A stretch of 64,000 nucleotides of DNA from an uncultured Pseudomonadales bacterium (lineage in GTDB: Bacteria > Pseudomonadota > Gammaproteobacteria > Pseudomonadales > Pseudohongiellaceae). The notes under the pieces are model-generated. The model saw nothing but the letters and a program-made list of their open reading frames with translations, searched no databases and had not been told where the DNA came from. Position numbers and translations under genes: made by a program. Below, in pieces: positions 13,292 to 23,902 of the stretch. The stretch's first letter is position 1. Each line of letters opens with the position of its first letter. Where the stretch lies: assembly GCA_943789335.1 (NCBI GenBank), contig CALSTS010000003.1:1-64000 (forward strand). The letters run 5' to 3'.

Positions 13292-14547
13292 CTAGACCTT
13301 TTTAAAATCGGCTGTAATCACATTACCAGCTAAAGACTGACTTTTGAGTCTATCAAGGTAATCAGCCCAACGCTGCATCATTTCTATTCGTTCTGGTAGG
13401 TGCTTGGTGCGGTTGTAAGCTCGACCCAGCGGATCTTTAACAGTATGCGCTAACTGTTGCTCAATCCACTCAAGGCGTATGTGTAGCTGTTCATCTAGCA
13501 TGGTTCTGGCTGAGGCTCTAAAGCCATGGGTGCAATGTTGGGTTTTGGTATCAAACCCCATTATTCGTAATGCTTTATTTAAAGCCTCTGTACCTATTGG
13601 CCGAGAATGGTCTCGTTGATTGGGGAACACTCGACTGCCATGCCCAGTTAAACATTGAATATCTTTCAATAAGGCTACGGATTGGGTGCTTAGGGGTACA
13701 ACATGATCTCCCTCTATTTGGTTACGTTCCTTTTTCTTCTGTTGTGGAATCGTCCATATAGCGGCTTCTAGGTCTAACTCTGACCATTCCATACCACATA
13801 GTTCGCCAGGGCGTTGAAAAACTAAGGGTGCAAGGGCTAGGGCTGTTCTAACAATGTGAGTACCTTTATATTCATCAATCGCCACCAGCAACTCAGCAAA
13901 TTCAGCGGGTTTGGTAATAGCGGGCATGTGGCTTTTATTCAATGGAGGTATTGAGCCTTCCATATCATTAGCTGGATTAAATTTAATCCGGCCTGTTTGC
14001 TTCGCATACTTACAAATTTGATTGATAGCTTGCCTAGCTTTATGTGCTGTTGTTAACGCGCCTCTATCAACAATTCGGTTTAAACAGCCTACTAGCTCAA
14101 AGGTGTCTAATTCTTTTATGGGTCTTCTACCAAGGTAAGGCAATATATCGTTTCTCGAGTAGATCGCGCTGACGGTTGGCTGTTGTTGCTGCAAGCGACT
14201 TAGATTTTTTTGATATGCCATTCATTGGCAATTACAGAAAAGCTATTTTCCTGATTATCGTAAAATTGCGCTTTAAGTTGTTGCTTTGCTAGTGAAGGGT
14301 CAATGCCTTTTGATAATTGTTCTTTGGCCTCATCACGCTTCCTTCTGGCATTTTTTAGTGACACCCCTGCACCAGAATCACCATAAACACCTAAGGACAG
14401 CAATTTTTCTTTACCGGCATGACGATATTTAAGCCGCCAATACTTCCTACCATTGGGTTTAACTAGAAGATGCAGGCCACCGCTATCTCCTATTTTGTAT
14501 GGTTTATCGCGTATTTCAGCGTTCTTAATTTTTGCATCCGTAAGCAT
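13292..14547 (-). CDS. P4-type tyrosine integrase at tRNA-His, broken by two frameshifts
   Basis: The ATG at 14547 opens the arm-type DNA-binding domain (MLTDAKIKNAEI, GDSGGLHLLVKPNGRKYWRLKYR), the standard start of P4-like integrases. After NEWHIKK the frame breaks in a run of seven A near 14205. A middle frame gives SKSLAATTANRQRDLLE, and a second break near 14155 returns to the main catalytic frame. There RPGELCGMEW, HGFRASART, LAHTVKDPLGRAYNRT supply R, HxxR, H and Y. The reconstructed length of about 415 residues is normal. It is 200 bases from tRNA-His and reads away from it, so it is the enzyme that recombines at this tRNA. The homopolymer position of the first break points to sequence error. 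Confidence 0.85.
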
Positions 14548-14582
14548 GATATAGCCCTTTTTTGGCCATATTAGCCTATTTT

Positions 14583-14652
14583 GGGGGTACCTAATACAGA
14601 GTCAGCTGAAAGTACCCCCAAAAGTACCCCTATTTTTTATGAATATGGGGGT
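14583..14652. repeat. Clustered GTACCCC/GGGGGTA sites, probable integrase arm sites
   Basis: GGGGGTAC (14583-14590), AGTACCCCCA (14611-14620), AGTACCCC (14623-14630) and TATGGGGGTAT (14643-14652 region) lie between the integrase start and the tRNA core. Together with the pair at 3101-3124 they bracket the element, and both orientations are present. They may also overlap the integrase promoter and so let the enzyme control its own gene. Confidence 0.6.
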
Positions 14653-14744
14653 ATCTCTTAAAACCTCACTGGACGTGAAGATGATATGAAATCCCTAAAA
14701 TATAAAGACTTTTGGAAGAATTTGAATGATATGGAATATTGAAA

Positions 14745-14821
14745 TGGGGTGGCCGACGGGGATTGAACCCGCGACAACAGGAATCACAATCCTGGGCTCT
14801 ACCAACTGAGCTACGCCCACC
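14745..14821 (-). tRNA. tRNA-His(GUG), island attachment site
   Basis: The reverse strand folds into a complete tRNA: acceptor GTGGGCG with an extra encoded G at position -1 (14821), which is specific to histidine tRNAs, a D-arm GCTCAGTTGGTAGAGC, anticodon loop TTGTGAT with anticodon GTG, and a T-arm. The discriminator is C73 and CCA is encoded (14745-14747). One oddity is a G5-G68 mismatch in the acceptor stem (14816 against 14753). Its 3' part is the attachment core of the island. It heads a His-Arg-Pro tRNA cluster. Confidence 0.93.
14751..14767 (-). repeat. tRNA-side attachment core (17 bp)
   Basis: Identical to 3032-3048. It covers the 3' acceptor strand and part of the T-arm of tRNA-His, so integration preserves a functional tRNA. 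Confidence 0.8.
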
Positions 14822-14856
14822 ATTAAGACTCTAACCTGTTTCATCTACTCGAGCAA

Positions 14857-14933
14857 TGGCACGCCCGGCAGGATTCGAACCTGCTACCCTCGGCTTAGAA
14901 GGCCGATGCTCTATCCAGATGAGCTACGGGCGC
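14857..14933 (-). tRNA. tRNA-Arg(UCU)
   Basis: Acceptor GCGCCCG pairs with CGGGCGT at the 3' end (one G-T wobble). The D-arm is GCTCATCTGGATAGAGC. The anticodon loop CTTCTAA sits on a GC-rich stem with anticodon TCT, reading AGA/AGG arginine codons. The T-loop is TTCGAAT and CCA is encoded at 14857-14859. It lies 35 bases from tRNA-His. Confidence 0.95.
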
Positions 14934-14964
14934 TTAACATCAGGTTCACATATAGCAGGGAAAT

Positions 14965-15041
14965 TGGTCGGGGTAGAGAGATTCGAACTCCCGACATCCT
15001 GCTCCCAAAGCAGGCGCGCTACCAGACTGCGCTATACCCCG
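14965..15041 (-). tRNA. tRNA-Pro(UGG)
   Basis: Acceptor CGGGGTA pairs with TACCCCG; the C1-G72 pair is a proline tRNA identity feature. Anticodon loop TTTGGGA carries anticodon TGG. The T-loop is TTCGAAT and CCA is encoded at 14965-14967. It is the first gene of the Pro-Arg-His cluster on this strand, downstream of cysS. Confidence 0.95.
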
Positions 15042-15249
15042 AACATTCTTCAAAAACGACTTCTTGCGAAGAGGCGGCATGATACTCATGCCGCTTGGTT
15101 TCGTCAATATTTCACTGCATTTAACCACAGAATAAACTCAGTTTATTTTTTAGGCAGCCACTTTGTAGTTCGCTGGCTCTAGCTCCTCACCTTCAAACAG
15201 ACTGTCTTCTTTCAAAACAGGGACAAAGCAAATACTCATAAATAATGCA
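15042..15249. other. Spacer between cysS and the tRNA cluster
   Basis: About 208 bases. A minus-strand 29-codon frame (ATG at 15239, stop at 15150) ends LEPANYKVAA. It has no clear ribosome site and I do not accept it as a gene. The spacer probably holds the promoter of the tRNA cluster. A CG-rich palindromic region (GGCGGCATGATACTCATGCCG, 15072-15092 area) could form a hairpin ending cysS transcription, but no T-run follows. Confidence 0.35.
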
Positions 15250-16638
15250 TCACCCTCTTTCGACACGCCAACTTGTTACGCCATCCTTGTCTTCAACAAC
15301 AACATTAAGCGCTGTAAGCTCATCACGGATCTCATCAGCCAGCGTCCAATCTTTATCCACGCGCGCTTGTTTGCGCTTTGTAATCAGTGATTCGACATGC
15401 TCTGAATCAATATCATCGCCGCCTTCCCGTAAAAAATCTTCTGCTGACATCTCAAATATGCCTAGCACGCCACCGAGTTTTTTTAATAAAGCAGTGAGTT
15501 GTTGCGCCTGCTCAATATCAGTATCTCTTAAGCGATTTATTTCTCTCACCAGCTCAAATAAAACACCTATGGCCTCAGGTGTATTGAAATCGTCATTCAT
15601 AGCCGCATGAAAACGTAAGTCGTATTCACTATTTTCTGGTGCAACTCCCTGCCTTGTTTCCAAACCTTTTAAAGCATTGTAAAAGCGTTCTAGGGCGCCA
15701 TAAGCAGTCTGTAAGTTTTCTTCGGAATAATTAATCGCGCTACGATATTGGCTCGACAATAAAAAATAACGAATAACTTCTGCTGGATATTTCTTTAGCA
15801 CTTCGCGAATGGTGAAAAAATTGCCCAAGGATTTGGACATCTTCTCATCGTCTACTCGAACTGCTCCATTATGCATCCAGGTATGTACAAACTTTTTACC
15901 GCTAGCCGCTTCTGACTGAGCAATTTCATTCTCATGATGCGGAAACATTAAATCACTGCCTCCACCATGAATATCAAAAGTCTCGCCAAGGCAGCATGAA
16001 GACATTGCTGAACACTCAATATGCCAACCTGGACGTCCATAGCCCCAGGGAGAGTCCCAACCAGGTTCACCTTCTTTGGCTGGTTTCCATAAGGTGAAAT
16101 CCCTAGGATCGTGTTTGCTTTCTTCGATATCTATACGAGCACCTGCCAGTAATTCTTCAGGATTTTTACGCGAAAGTTTGCCGTAATCTTGAAATTTATT
16201 AACCGCATAATAAACATCACCATTATCGGCTGCGTAGGCAAAATCTTTGTTTATAAGCTGCTTGATAATCTCGATAATTTCAGTGATATGCCCCGTTGCT
16301 TTGGGCTCAAGATCAGGCGCTTGAATATTTAATGCGCGTTCATCTTCATGCATTAATCCGATAAAACGTTCTGTTAATTCATTAAAGGGCTCATTATTTT
16401 CATTCGCGCGCTGAATTATTTTGTCATCAACATCAGTGATATTTCTGACATAAGTTACATCAAAACCACTACTGCGCAGATAACGCACAATGACATCAAA
16501 GGCGACCAGCATTCGTGCATGCCCAATATGGGAATAATCATAAGTCGTTAGCCCGCAGACATACATCCGAATTTTACCGGGCTCTATTGGCCGGAACTCT
16601 TCTTTTTTATGCGTCAGGGTGTTATATATTTTTAGCAC
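15250..16638 (-). CDS. cysS: Cysteinyl-tRNA synthetase
   Basis: Charges tRNA-Cys in the cytoplasm. 462 residues, the family's usual length, with an uninterrupted frame. The class I signature HIGH is at residues 37-40 and the second, KMSKSLGN, near residue 267. Zinc ligands are visible: C28 in MYVCGLTTYD, the cysteine in WHIECSAMS, and the histidine and glutamate of FPHHENEIAQSE. The DALR-like C-terminal helical domain closes with the RDELTALNVVVEDKDG segment typical of CysS. It lies 28 bases downstream of glnS on the same strand, the order known from Pseudomonas-type Gammaproteobacteria. Confidence 0.97.
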   Translation of the reverse strand: MLKIYNTLTHKKEEFRPIEPGKIRMYVCGLTTYDYSHIGHARMLVAFDVIVRYLRSSGFDVTYVRNITDVDDKIIQRANENNEPFNELTERFIGLMHEDERALNIQAPDLEPKATGHITEIIEIIKQLINKDFAYAADNGDVYYAVNKFQDYGKLSRKNPEELLAGARIDIEESKHDPRDFTLWKPAKEGEPGWDSPWGYGRPGWHIECSAMSSCCLGETFDIHGGGSDLMFPHHENEIAQSEAASGKKFVHTWMHNGAVRVDDEKMSKSLGNFFTIREVLKKYPAEVIRYFLLSSQYRSAINYSEENLQTAYGALERFYNALKGLETRQGVAPENSEYDLRFHAAMNDDFNTPEAIGVLFELVREINRLRDTDIEQAQQLTALLKKLGGVLGIFEMSAEDFLREGGDDIDSEHVESLITKRKQARVDKDWTLADEIRDELTALNVVVEDKDGVTSWRVERG

Positions 16639-16666
16639 AGTGTTTGTTCTGCTTATTTAGTCTGCA

Positions 16667-18350
16667 TTACTTGTTTTGAGCTTTACCCCAAGTATCACGC
16701 AAGCTTACAGTCAAGTTGAAAACTGGGGTGTCAGCTTCATGCGCTTTTCTATCCGCAACAAAATAACCTTCGCGCTCAAACTGGAAACGCTCTTCAGCTT
16801 GAGCATCTTTCAAGCTCGGTTCCAACATGCAGCCTTGTAAGATTTTCAGTGAATCCGGATTAATAAAGTCACGATAATCACCTTCAGCCTTATCGGGATT
16901 CTCTTCAAGAAATAGACGGTCATATAGCCGCACTTCAGCTTCCATAGCATCTTCCACAGACACCCAATGAATAACACCTTTCACCTTACGCCCTTCAGGC
17001 TTTGCGCCTAAGGTGGCCGCATCATGAGAGCAACGCAGTTCAGTAACAATGCCTTCTGAATCTTTGATGACTTCTTCACACTTAATGACATAGGCGCCAC
17101 GTAAACGCACTTCTCCGCCAGCAACAAGCCGTTTAAATCCAGGCGGGGGTATTTCTTCGAAATCATTACGCTCTATATATAATTCACGTTTAAAAGGAAT
17201 TTGTCTTTGACCCATTGTGTCATCTTTAGGGTGGCGACTTAAGCTGAGCACTTCCTCTTTACCTTCAGGGTAGTCCTCGATCACAATTTTCAAAGGTCGT
17301 AACACCGCCATTGCCCGTGGAGAGGTTTGATCAAGATCCTCACGTAAAGCATGCTCCAACATGGCCACATCCACCACGCTATTAGTTCGAGTCACACCAA
17401 TGTTTTCACAAAACTGTACGAATAGACGCTGCTGTGTAACCACGTCGACGCATCCCTTCCAAGGTCGGCATTCGGGGATCATCCCAGCCTGATACCAAGT
17501 CTTCATCTACCAGCTGCTATTAATTTACGCTTACTTCATACAGTGTAATTAATATTCAGCCGTGCAAATTCTATTTGTTGAGGATGAGTGGGCAAATCAA
17601 GTTGATCTAACACCCAGTCATATAACGGGCGATGGTCTTCAAATTCTAGAGTACACAGTGAATGAGTAATGCCTTCTAAGGCATCTGAAATACAGTGTGT
17701 GTAATCATACATCGGGTAGATACACCAATGATCACCTGTTTGATGATGATGCTGATGACGAATACGGTATAACACCGGATCACGCATGTTCATATTTGGC
17801 GAAGTCATATCTATTTTTGCGCGCAGACTATATTCACCATCAGCAAACTCCCCTGCTTTCATGCGGCCAAATACATCCAGATTTTCTGCTACTGAACGCT
17901 CTCTATCAGGGCTGTTTTTTCCGGGCTTCGGTCAATGTCCCGCGATATTCTCTAGCTTGTTCTGGCGTCAGGCTACAAATATAAGCCTTACCATCCTCAA
18001 TCAGCTTGACAGCTAATTCATAGAGAACGTCAAAATATGAAGAAGCATAAAACTCACTGATCTTCCCAGTCAAAACCTAACCAGTTAATACTGCTTTTTA
18101 TGGAGTTAATGAATTCAACGCTTTCTTTTTCCGGATTGGTATCGTCGAAACGCAAATTACAGAGCCCCGCAAAAGTTTGCGCTGTCGTAAAATTAAGCCA
18201 AATAGATTTAGCATGACCAATATGCAAATAGCCATTGGGTTCTGGTGGAAAGCGCGTATGCACCTTGCCGTTATGCTTATTATTCTTTTGATCTTCTCGA
18301 ATAATCTGTTGGATAAAATTACTGGGTGTTTCTGCCATGCTATTTGTCAT
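16667..18350 (-). CDS. glnS: Glutaminyl-tRNA synthetase, broken by several frameshifts
   Basis: The ATG at 18350 starts [17 protein letters not shown], and [16 protein letters not shown] carries the class I HIGH motif. The frame then breaks near 18055. [18 protein letters not shown] and [13 protein letters not shown] follow in a second frame to about 17900. [11 protein letters not shown] and [20 protein letters not shown] follow in a third. The KMSKS-equivalent region VMSKRKL near 17535 needs a restored base, and [18 protein letters not shown] another. The last 260 residues are the two anticodon-binding beta-barrel domains, intact to 16667. The reconstruction is about 560 residues, as expected. 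The gene is essential where no GatCAB route exists, so the breaks are most likely sequence errors. Confidence 0.9.
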
Positions 18351-18474
18351 TTTGCCTGCTTGCTTTTCTGCACACTATTTATGCAACTTAAAGGACGGTA
18401 TTATAGCGCCCTTAACCTAAGCAAACTACACACAATAATTTCCTATATCAGGAAAAGGCAGGAGATAGAAATAA

Positions 18475-18982
18475 ATGATCGTTTTGCACACTACCGCTGG
18501 TGATATCACTCTTGAACTGGACTTTGAAAAAGCACCCATCAGCGCTGCTAATTTCAAACAATATGCTGAAGAAGGCCATTATGATGGCACTATTTTTCAT
18601 CGCGTCATTGAGAACTTCATGATTCAAGGCGGTGGCTTTGAGCCTGGCATGAAACAAAAATCCACAGACGCGACTATTCAAAATGAAGCGGACAACGGGC
18701 TTAGCAATGATACTCGGCACGATCGCTATGGCCAGAACCATGGAACCACACTCTGCTTCTGCTCAGTTTTTTATTAATGTTAAAGACAATGATTTCCTTA
18801 ATCACAGTGATAAATCACCTCAGGGTTGGGGCTATGCTGTTTTTGGTAAAGTGACTGACGGCATGGATATCATTGATGAAATTAAAGGCTGTTTGACCGG
18901 CACAACTGCAGGTCATCAGGACGTTCCTGTGGAAGATATTATTATTGAGTCAGTTTACCGTAGAGGGTTAAATGACAGATAA
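18475..18982 (+). CDS. ppiB: Peptidyl-prolyl cis-trans isomerase B (cyclophilin), one frameshift
   Basis: Starts [21 protein letters not shown], with no signal peptide, so it is the cytoplasmic form. [13 protein letters not shown] contains the catalytic arginine and the family signature. The frame breaks near 18702 after [10 protein letters not shown]. The second frame resumes with [26 protein letters not shown], the substrate-binding core, and runs to the stop at 18982. The joined length of about 168 residues is normal. It catalyses proline isomerisation during protein folding. It is divergent from glnS and overlaps the start of lpxH by 11 bases. Confidence 0.93.
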
Positions 18983-19702
18983 ACCTATCCTGTTTATCTC
19001 AGATCTGCATCTGGAGCCTGACAGACCGGACATCAGTCAGGCTTTTTTTAATTTTCTGTGAAAAGTATGCAAGTAAGGCACAGGCTTTATATATCCTTGG
19101 TGATTTTTTAATGTCTGGCTTGGTGATGACCACAGCTCCGAGCTTAGCATTCAAGTGGCTGAGAAACTAACTGCCCTTAGTCAAGCGGGTGTCATTATTA
19201 AACTTATGCATGGTAATCGCGATTTTTTGATGGGCGATAAATTCGCGCAAGCTTGTGGCGCAGAGCTGATTGAAGAGCCCTACTTGCTTCAAGCTTTTAA
19301 TGATACTTTACTGCTCATGCATGGGATGTCCTATGTACTCGAGACCATGACTACATGTCCTTTAGATCTATGGTTCGCGACCCAATCTGGCAACAAGAAT
19401 TTCTTATCGACCTATCTCGGACCGCATAGCTTTTGCAGCTGAAGCGCGCAAACAGAGTCAAAGCATGAGTAGCAATAAAGCCACTGACATTATGGATGTC
19501 ACGCCTGAGGCTGTTTCGGACATAATGCAAAGCCATAAATGTGCTTACGCTCATTCATGGTCATACACACCGGCCTGCTGTGCATGATCTATCTAAATCG
19601 GCAAAGCGCATGGTCTTGGGAGATTGGGATAATAGCGCTTGGTATATTAGCTGGGCGCCAGAACAACTTGCTCTGCATGAAATTGAAAACCCTGCTGCCT
19701 AG
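18972..19702 (+). CDS. lpxH: UDP-2,3-diacylglucosamine diphosphatase, broken by frameshifts
   Basis: Lipid A pathway enzyme that removes UMP to give lipid X at the inner membrane. Reading across frames, the metallophosphoesterase motifs appear in order: LFISDLHLE (D-x-H), [30 protein letters not shown] with RDHDYMSFR, and [13 protein letters not shown] near 19555. The last residues are [13 protein letters not shown] before the stop at 19702. Breaks occur near 19062, 19105, 19325, 19440 and 19550. All catalytic motifs survive, and the gene is essential in most Gram-negative bacteria, so sequence error is the best explanation. It overlaps ppiB, matching the known ppiB-lpxH order. Confidence 0.9.
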
Positions 19703-19704
19703 TT

Positions 19705-20568
19705 ATGGCAATCCTACTCTCTAGCAAATTAAGAGATCTTGACGGCTTACCCGTTAATCGGATTTTGCCGCATATAAAAAAGCGCATGGTTGGCCCTTAT
19801 ATTTTTCTCGATCATATGGGTCCTATGGATTTAGCGGCAAATGAAGGTCTGGATGTCTTGCCACATCCTCATATTGGCTTGTCCACATTGACCTATTTAC
19901 TCGAAGGTAAAATCCTTCACCAAGATAGCTTAGGCAATATTATTGAAATAGTGCCGGGTGACGTAAATTTAATGACAGCTGGTAAAGGCATCGTGCACTC
20001 CGAAAGAGAACCAAAAGAATTGCGCTCAAAACATCATCGGAGTTAATGGCATCCAATGCTGGCTGGCTTTACCCGAAGATAAAAGTGAAATTGAGCCTTC
20101 TTTTCAGCATGTACCTCAAGCTGATTTACCTAAATATCAGGATGATGGAGTTAGCGTGGACTTTGGGTTGGCAGGTAATGCTTTTAATTTACAGTCGCCA
20201 GTAGAAAACCTTTTCACCTTCCTTTCTTTTTAGATATCGAGGCGAAAGCAGACAGCATCATTCCACGCCCTGAAGCAGAATTCGAATGCATGCTTTATCT
20301 CTTAAACGGCGAGTATTAAATCCGAGAAGGCTGAGTATCACAGCGGACAGATACTTTTATTAGAGAACGAGCAGTCATTCAAAGCAGGTCACTGATGCCC
20401 GATGCCTGTTATTAGGTGGCGATGGCATGGAAAAAAATTCCTTATATTGAATGGAATTTTTGTTTCTTTTCATAAGGAAACAATTGAGAAGGCCAAAACA
20501 GATTGGCGTGAAAGGACGCTTCCCGGGAAGTTCCTAGTGACAAAGAAGAATTTACGCCACTTCCTTGA
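19705..20568 (+). CDS. Pirin family protein, broken by frameshifts
   Basis: Bicupin protein. Residues 1-113 are clean: [30 protein letters not shown] and [10 protein letters not shown] supply the three histidines and one glutamate that bind iron in pirins. Frames then change near 20040, 20225 and 20320-20440. [38 protein letters not shown] and [20 protein letters not shown] continue the second cupin, ending in [10 protein letters not shown] at 20568. The reconstructed size of about 285 residues fits. Some bacterial pirins have quercetinase activity or act as redox-sensing regulators; which applies here is not visible. The ATG lies 2 bases after the lpxH stop. Confidence 0.82.
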
Positions 20569-20643
20569 ATCCTCTGAATTCGGGGCAAAAACACTTCCAG
20601 CAAGTACTTGAACAAGACCAGCTTAAATCTGAAGAATAAACAC

Positions 20644-21086
20644 TTAGCGTTGAAAATAGCGTTGAAAATGAGCTTCGCTTAACAGTTGCAGATCATCATT
20701 GACCAGTCTCATTACTTCATCGAGGGCTTGAATTTTTATATTCTGGCATGAGTTCAACGCCAATTTCATTCAAGGTTTGAATCCTATAAGAGTATTTTTG
20801 TAAAAGACCATGTAGCCAGCAATATGGGGATAAATTTCGGATGATAAAAAAATCTGAAATCGTGCATTACATCCTGTAATTTTGTAACAGAAATAATTTG
20901 AAATTTGTTACGCAGATTTTGCTCAGTCAATAAGTCTATGCGATTTAACACTGCTAACTTTTCTTCTTCTGAATAACTATTCCATTTAATCACTTCGAAA
21001 TTAAATCGCTTACAGCCTCGACATATCTTGTCTCCCAAAGATGTCGTCGAGCAAATTCCAATACATGGGGTTTGAATAGTTTTCAT
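20644..21086 (-). CDS. DUF1289 domain protein, broken by frameshifts
   Basis: From the ATG at 21086 the protein reads MKTIQTPCIGICSTTSLGDKICRGCKRFNFEVIKW. The CxxxC and CRGC cysteines and the tryptophan are the DUF1289 signature, a small Fe-S or zinc-binding fold of unknown role. After HPKFIP the frame breaks near 20815. Two more shifts lead through IGVELMPEYKNS and ALDEVMRLVNDDLQLL to the stop at 20644, giving a C-terminal extension of about 60 residues beyond the conserved domain. An alternative upstream ATG at 21104 adds six residues. It is convergent with the pirin gene and divergent from acnB. Confidence 0.7.
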
Positions 21087-21267
21087 GAGCCACAATTCTA
21101 TCATTCATACTGCATAGTTGGTTTTCTTCAAGTAATTTTTATTTCTATTTCTTAACCCTCCATCATTAAAAATCGCTATTGCATACAACTAGCGAAAGTA
21201 AGCCTTTTCTTGTAGAATGCAGCCTCTTTTTTATAGCTCGTCCCAGACTTTTCAAGAGGAATAAGTA

Positions 21268-23870
21268 GTGCTAGAAGCTTATCGTAAACATGTCGCAGAA
21301 CGCGAAGAACTTGGTGTTGTACCTCTTCCATTGAATGCAGAACAAGTTGCAGAACTGATTGAACTCTTAAAAAGCCCACCTGCCGGTGAAGAAGAGTTTA
21401 TTCTTGATTTAATATCCAACCGTGTTCCCGCTGGAGTTGATGAAGCCGCTTACGTAAAAGCCGGCTTTCTGTCTGCACTGGCTAAAGGTGAAGCCGTTTC
21501 TCCCCTTATTTCCAATCTCGATGGCCGTTAAATTACTAGGTACTATGCTTGGCGGCTATAACAATCTCTACCATGGTTGAATTACTCGATGATGCAGAAT
21601 TAGGCGCTGAAGCGGCTAATCAGCTCTCAGGCACACTATTAATGTTTGATGCCTTTCATGATGTTGCTGCAAAAGCCAAAGCAGGCAATGAGGAATGCAG
21701 TTACCACTCTCAAGTCTTGGGCAAACGCAGAATGGTTTACTTCTCGCGATAAAGTCCCTGAAATGATGACTGTCAGTGTATTTAAAGTGCCCTGGCGAGA
21801 CTAATACTGATGATTTATCACCAGCTCCTGATGCTTGGTCACGACCTGATATTCCTTTGCACGCAAAAAGCCATGTACAAAATGCCACGTGATGGCGTCA
21901 CCAATGCTGAAGAGCAGATTAATGAACTTAAAGAAAATGGCTTCCCTGTTGCCTTGGTTGGTGACGTTGTTGGTACGGGATCTTCACGCAAATCAGCAAC
22001 AAATACAGTACTTTGGTTTATGGGTGACGATATCCCACATATTCCGAACAAAAGAGACGGCGGTGTTTGTATCGGCGGGCAAATAGCACCAATTTTCTTC
22101 AACACAATGGAAGATTCAGGTGCTCTTCCAATCGAATGTGATGTCAGTGGCATGAATACTGGCGATATTATTGATATCCAACCTTACGCCGGCAAGATAA
22201 CCAAACACGGTACAGATGAAATCTTATGTGAGTTTTTCTTTAAAAACTGACATGATATTAGATGAGGTGCAAGCTTGGCGGTCGTATTCCTCTAATTATT
22301 GGCCGTGGTTTGACTGAACGAGCACGTAGCGAGTTAGGCCTTGATCCATCACCCGAATTCCGGCGCCCGACTTCAAATACTGCCAGTAATGTTGGCTATA
22401 CACTTGCTCAAAAAATTGTGGGCAAGGCTTGCGGTGTTGATGGCATTCGCCCTGGCACCTACTGTGAACCAAAAAATGACAACAGTCGGCTCTCAGGATA
22501 CAACTGGCCCTATGACTCGCGACGAGTTAAAAGATCTGGCTTGTCTGGGTTTCACAGCTGATTTGGTCATGCAGTCTTTCTGCCATACAGCGGCTTATCC
22601 AAAACCTGTCGATATTTCTACACAACATACCTTGCCTGACTTTATTCGCACACGCGGCGGTGTCAGTTTGCAACCCGGTGACGGTATTATTCATAGCTGG
22701 TTAAACCGAATGTTATTGCCTGATACCGTAGGTACAGGTGGTGATTCACATACTCGTTTTCCTATCGGCATTTCCTTCCCTGCCGGCTCAGGCCTGGTGG
22801 CCTTCGCCGCAGCTACAGGCGTTATGCCATTAGATATGCCGGAATCAGTATTAGTCCGATTTACTGGTGAAATGCAGCCCGGTATCACTTTGCGTGATCT
22901 GGTTAATGCCATTCCTTATGCCGCGATTCAATCTGGCGATCTGACCATTGAGAAGAAAGGTAAAAAGAATATTTTCTCTGGTCGTGTTCTAGAAATTGAA
23001 GGTCTACCAGATCTTAAAGTTGAACAGGCTTTTGAATTATCTGATGCTTCAGCAGAGCGTTCTGCTGGCGGTTGCTCTATCAAACTGAATAAAGAACCTA
23101 TCATTGAGTATTTTAAATCCAACATTACCTTGCTACGTTGGATGATCTCAGAAGGTTATGGCGATCCTCGCACATTAGAAAGACGTGCTGCGGCAATGGA
23201 AGAATGGCTTAAAAATCCAGAATTAATGGAAGCTGATGCCGATGCTGAATACCATAAAATTATTGAAATTGACCTTAATGAGATTAAAGAGCCTTTGTTA
23301 GCCTGTCCCAATGACCCTGATGATGTAAAGCCATTAAGCGAAGTACAAGGCACTAAGATAGATGAAGTCTTTATTGGCTCATGCATGACTAATATCGGCC
23401 ACTTCCGTGCAGCCGGTGAAGTCCTTAAACAACTTAAAGGCTCAATACCAACAAGACTTTGGATCTCTCCTCCCACCAAGATGGATCAACATCAGCTTAC
23501 AGAAGAAGGCATTTATGCCATATTTGGTAGTGCTGGTGCCAGAACAGAGATGCCAGGATGTTCTTTATGTATGGGCAACCAGGCCAGGATTGCAACGAAA
23601 TCAACAGCAATTTCAACTTCAACTCGTAATTTCCCGAATCGTTTAGGTGATGGCGCAAATGTTTACTTGGGTTCTTCTGAGCTCGCAGCCGTTTGTGCCG
23701 CGTTAGGTAAAATCCCAAACATGGAAGAGTATATGGGCTTTATGGACAGTCTTGATACTATGTCTGGAGAAATCTACCGTTACCTGAATTTCAACGAAAT
23801 CGAATCGTTTATGCAGGGTGCTGATAAAGCTAAAACTATTCCTGCAGTGAATGTCGAGGTAAGTGCCTAA
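21268..23870 (+). CDS. acnB: Aconitate hydratase B, broken by frameshifts
   Basis: Interconverts citrate and isocitrate in the TCA cycle. The start is GTG at 21268 behind AAGAGGAATAA. The N-terminal HEAT-like domain ([22 protein letters not shown]) is followed by the swivel domain ([19 protein letters not shown]) and the catalytic core. Fe-S ligands are visible in [10 protein letters not shown] and [11 protein letters not shown], with the third in the SFCHTAAYP region. The frame is intact from about 22450 to the end, but breaks at roughly 21525, 21560, 21690, 21800, 22250, 22285, 22360 and 22470. The total span of 2603 bases equals the normal 865-residue length almost exactly, so the indels nearly cancel. 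Sequence error is likely. Confidence 0.93.
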
Positions 23871-23902
23871 ATCACGAGCAGCATATAAGAAAGAGCAATT
23901 TT

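Noticed and set aside
14946..15128. Minus-strand frame containing GIAQSGSAPALGAGCREFESL
   Set aside because: It is the translation of tRNA-Pro itself, another common artefact.
14856..15182. Plus-strand frame starting MARPAGFEPATLGLEG
   Set aside because: It is the antisense of tRNA-Arg and tRNA-Pro. This sequence is a well-known false protein found wherever these tRNAs are translated by mistake.
15150..15239. 29-codon minus-strand frame after cysS (SLFEGEELEPANYKVAA)
   Set aside because: The sequence looks protein-like at the end, but there is no clear ribosome site and no family I know. It may be the tail of a lost gene. Kept only as a note.
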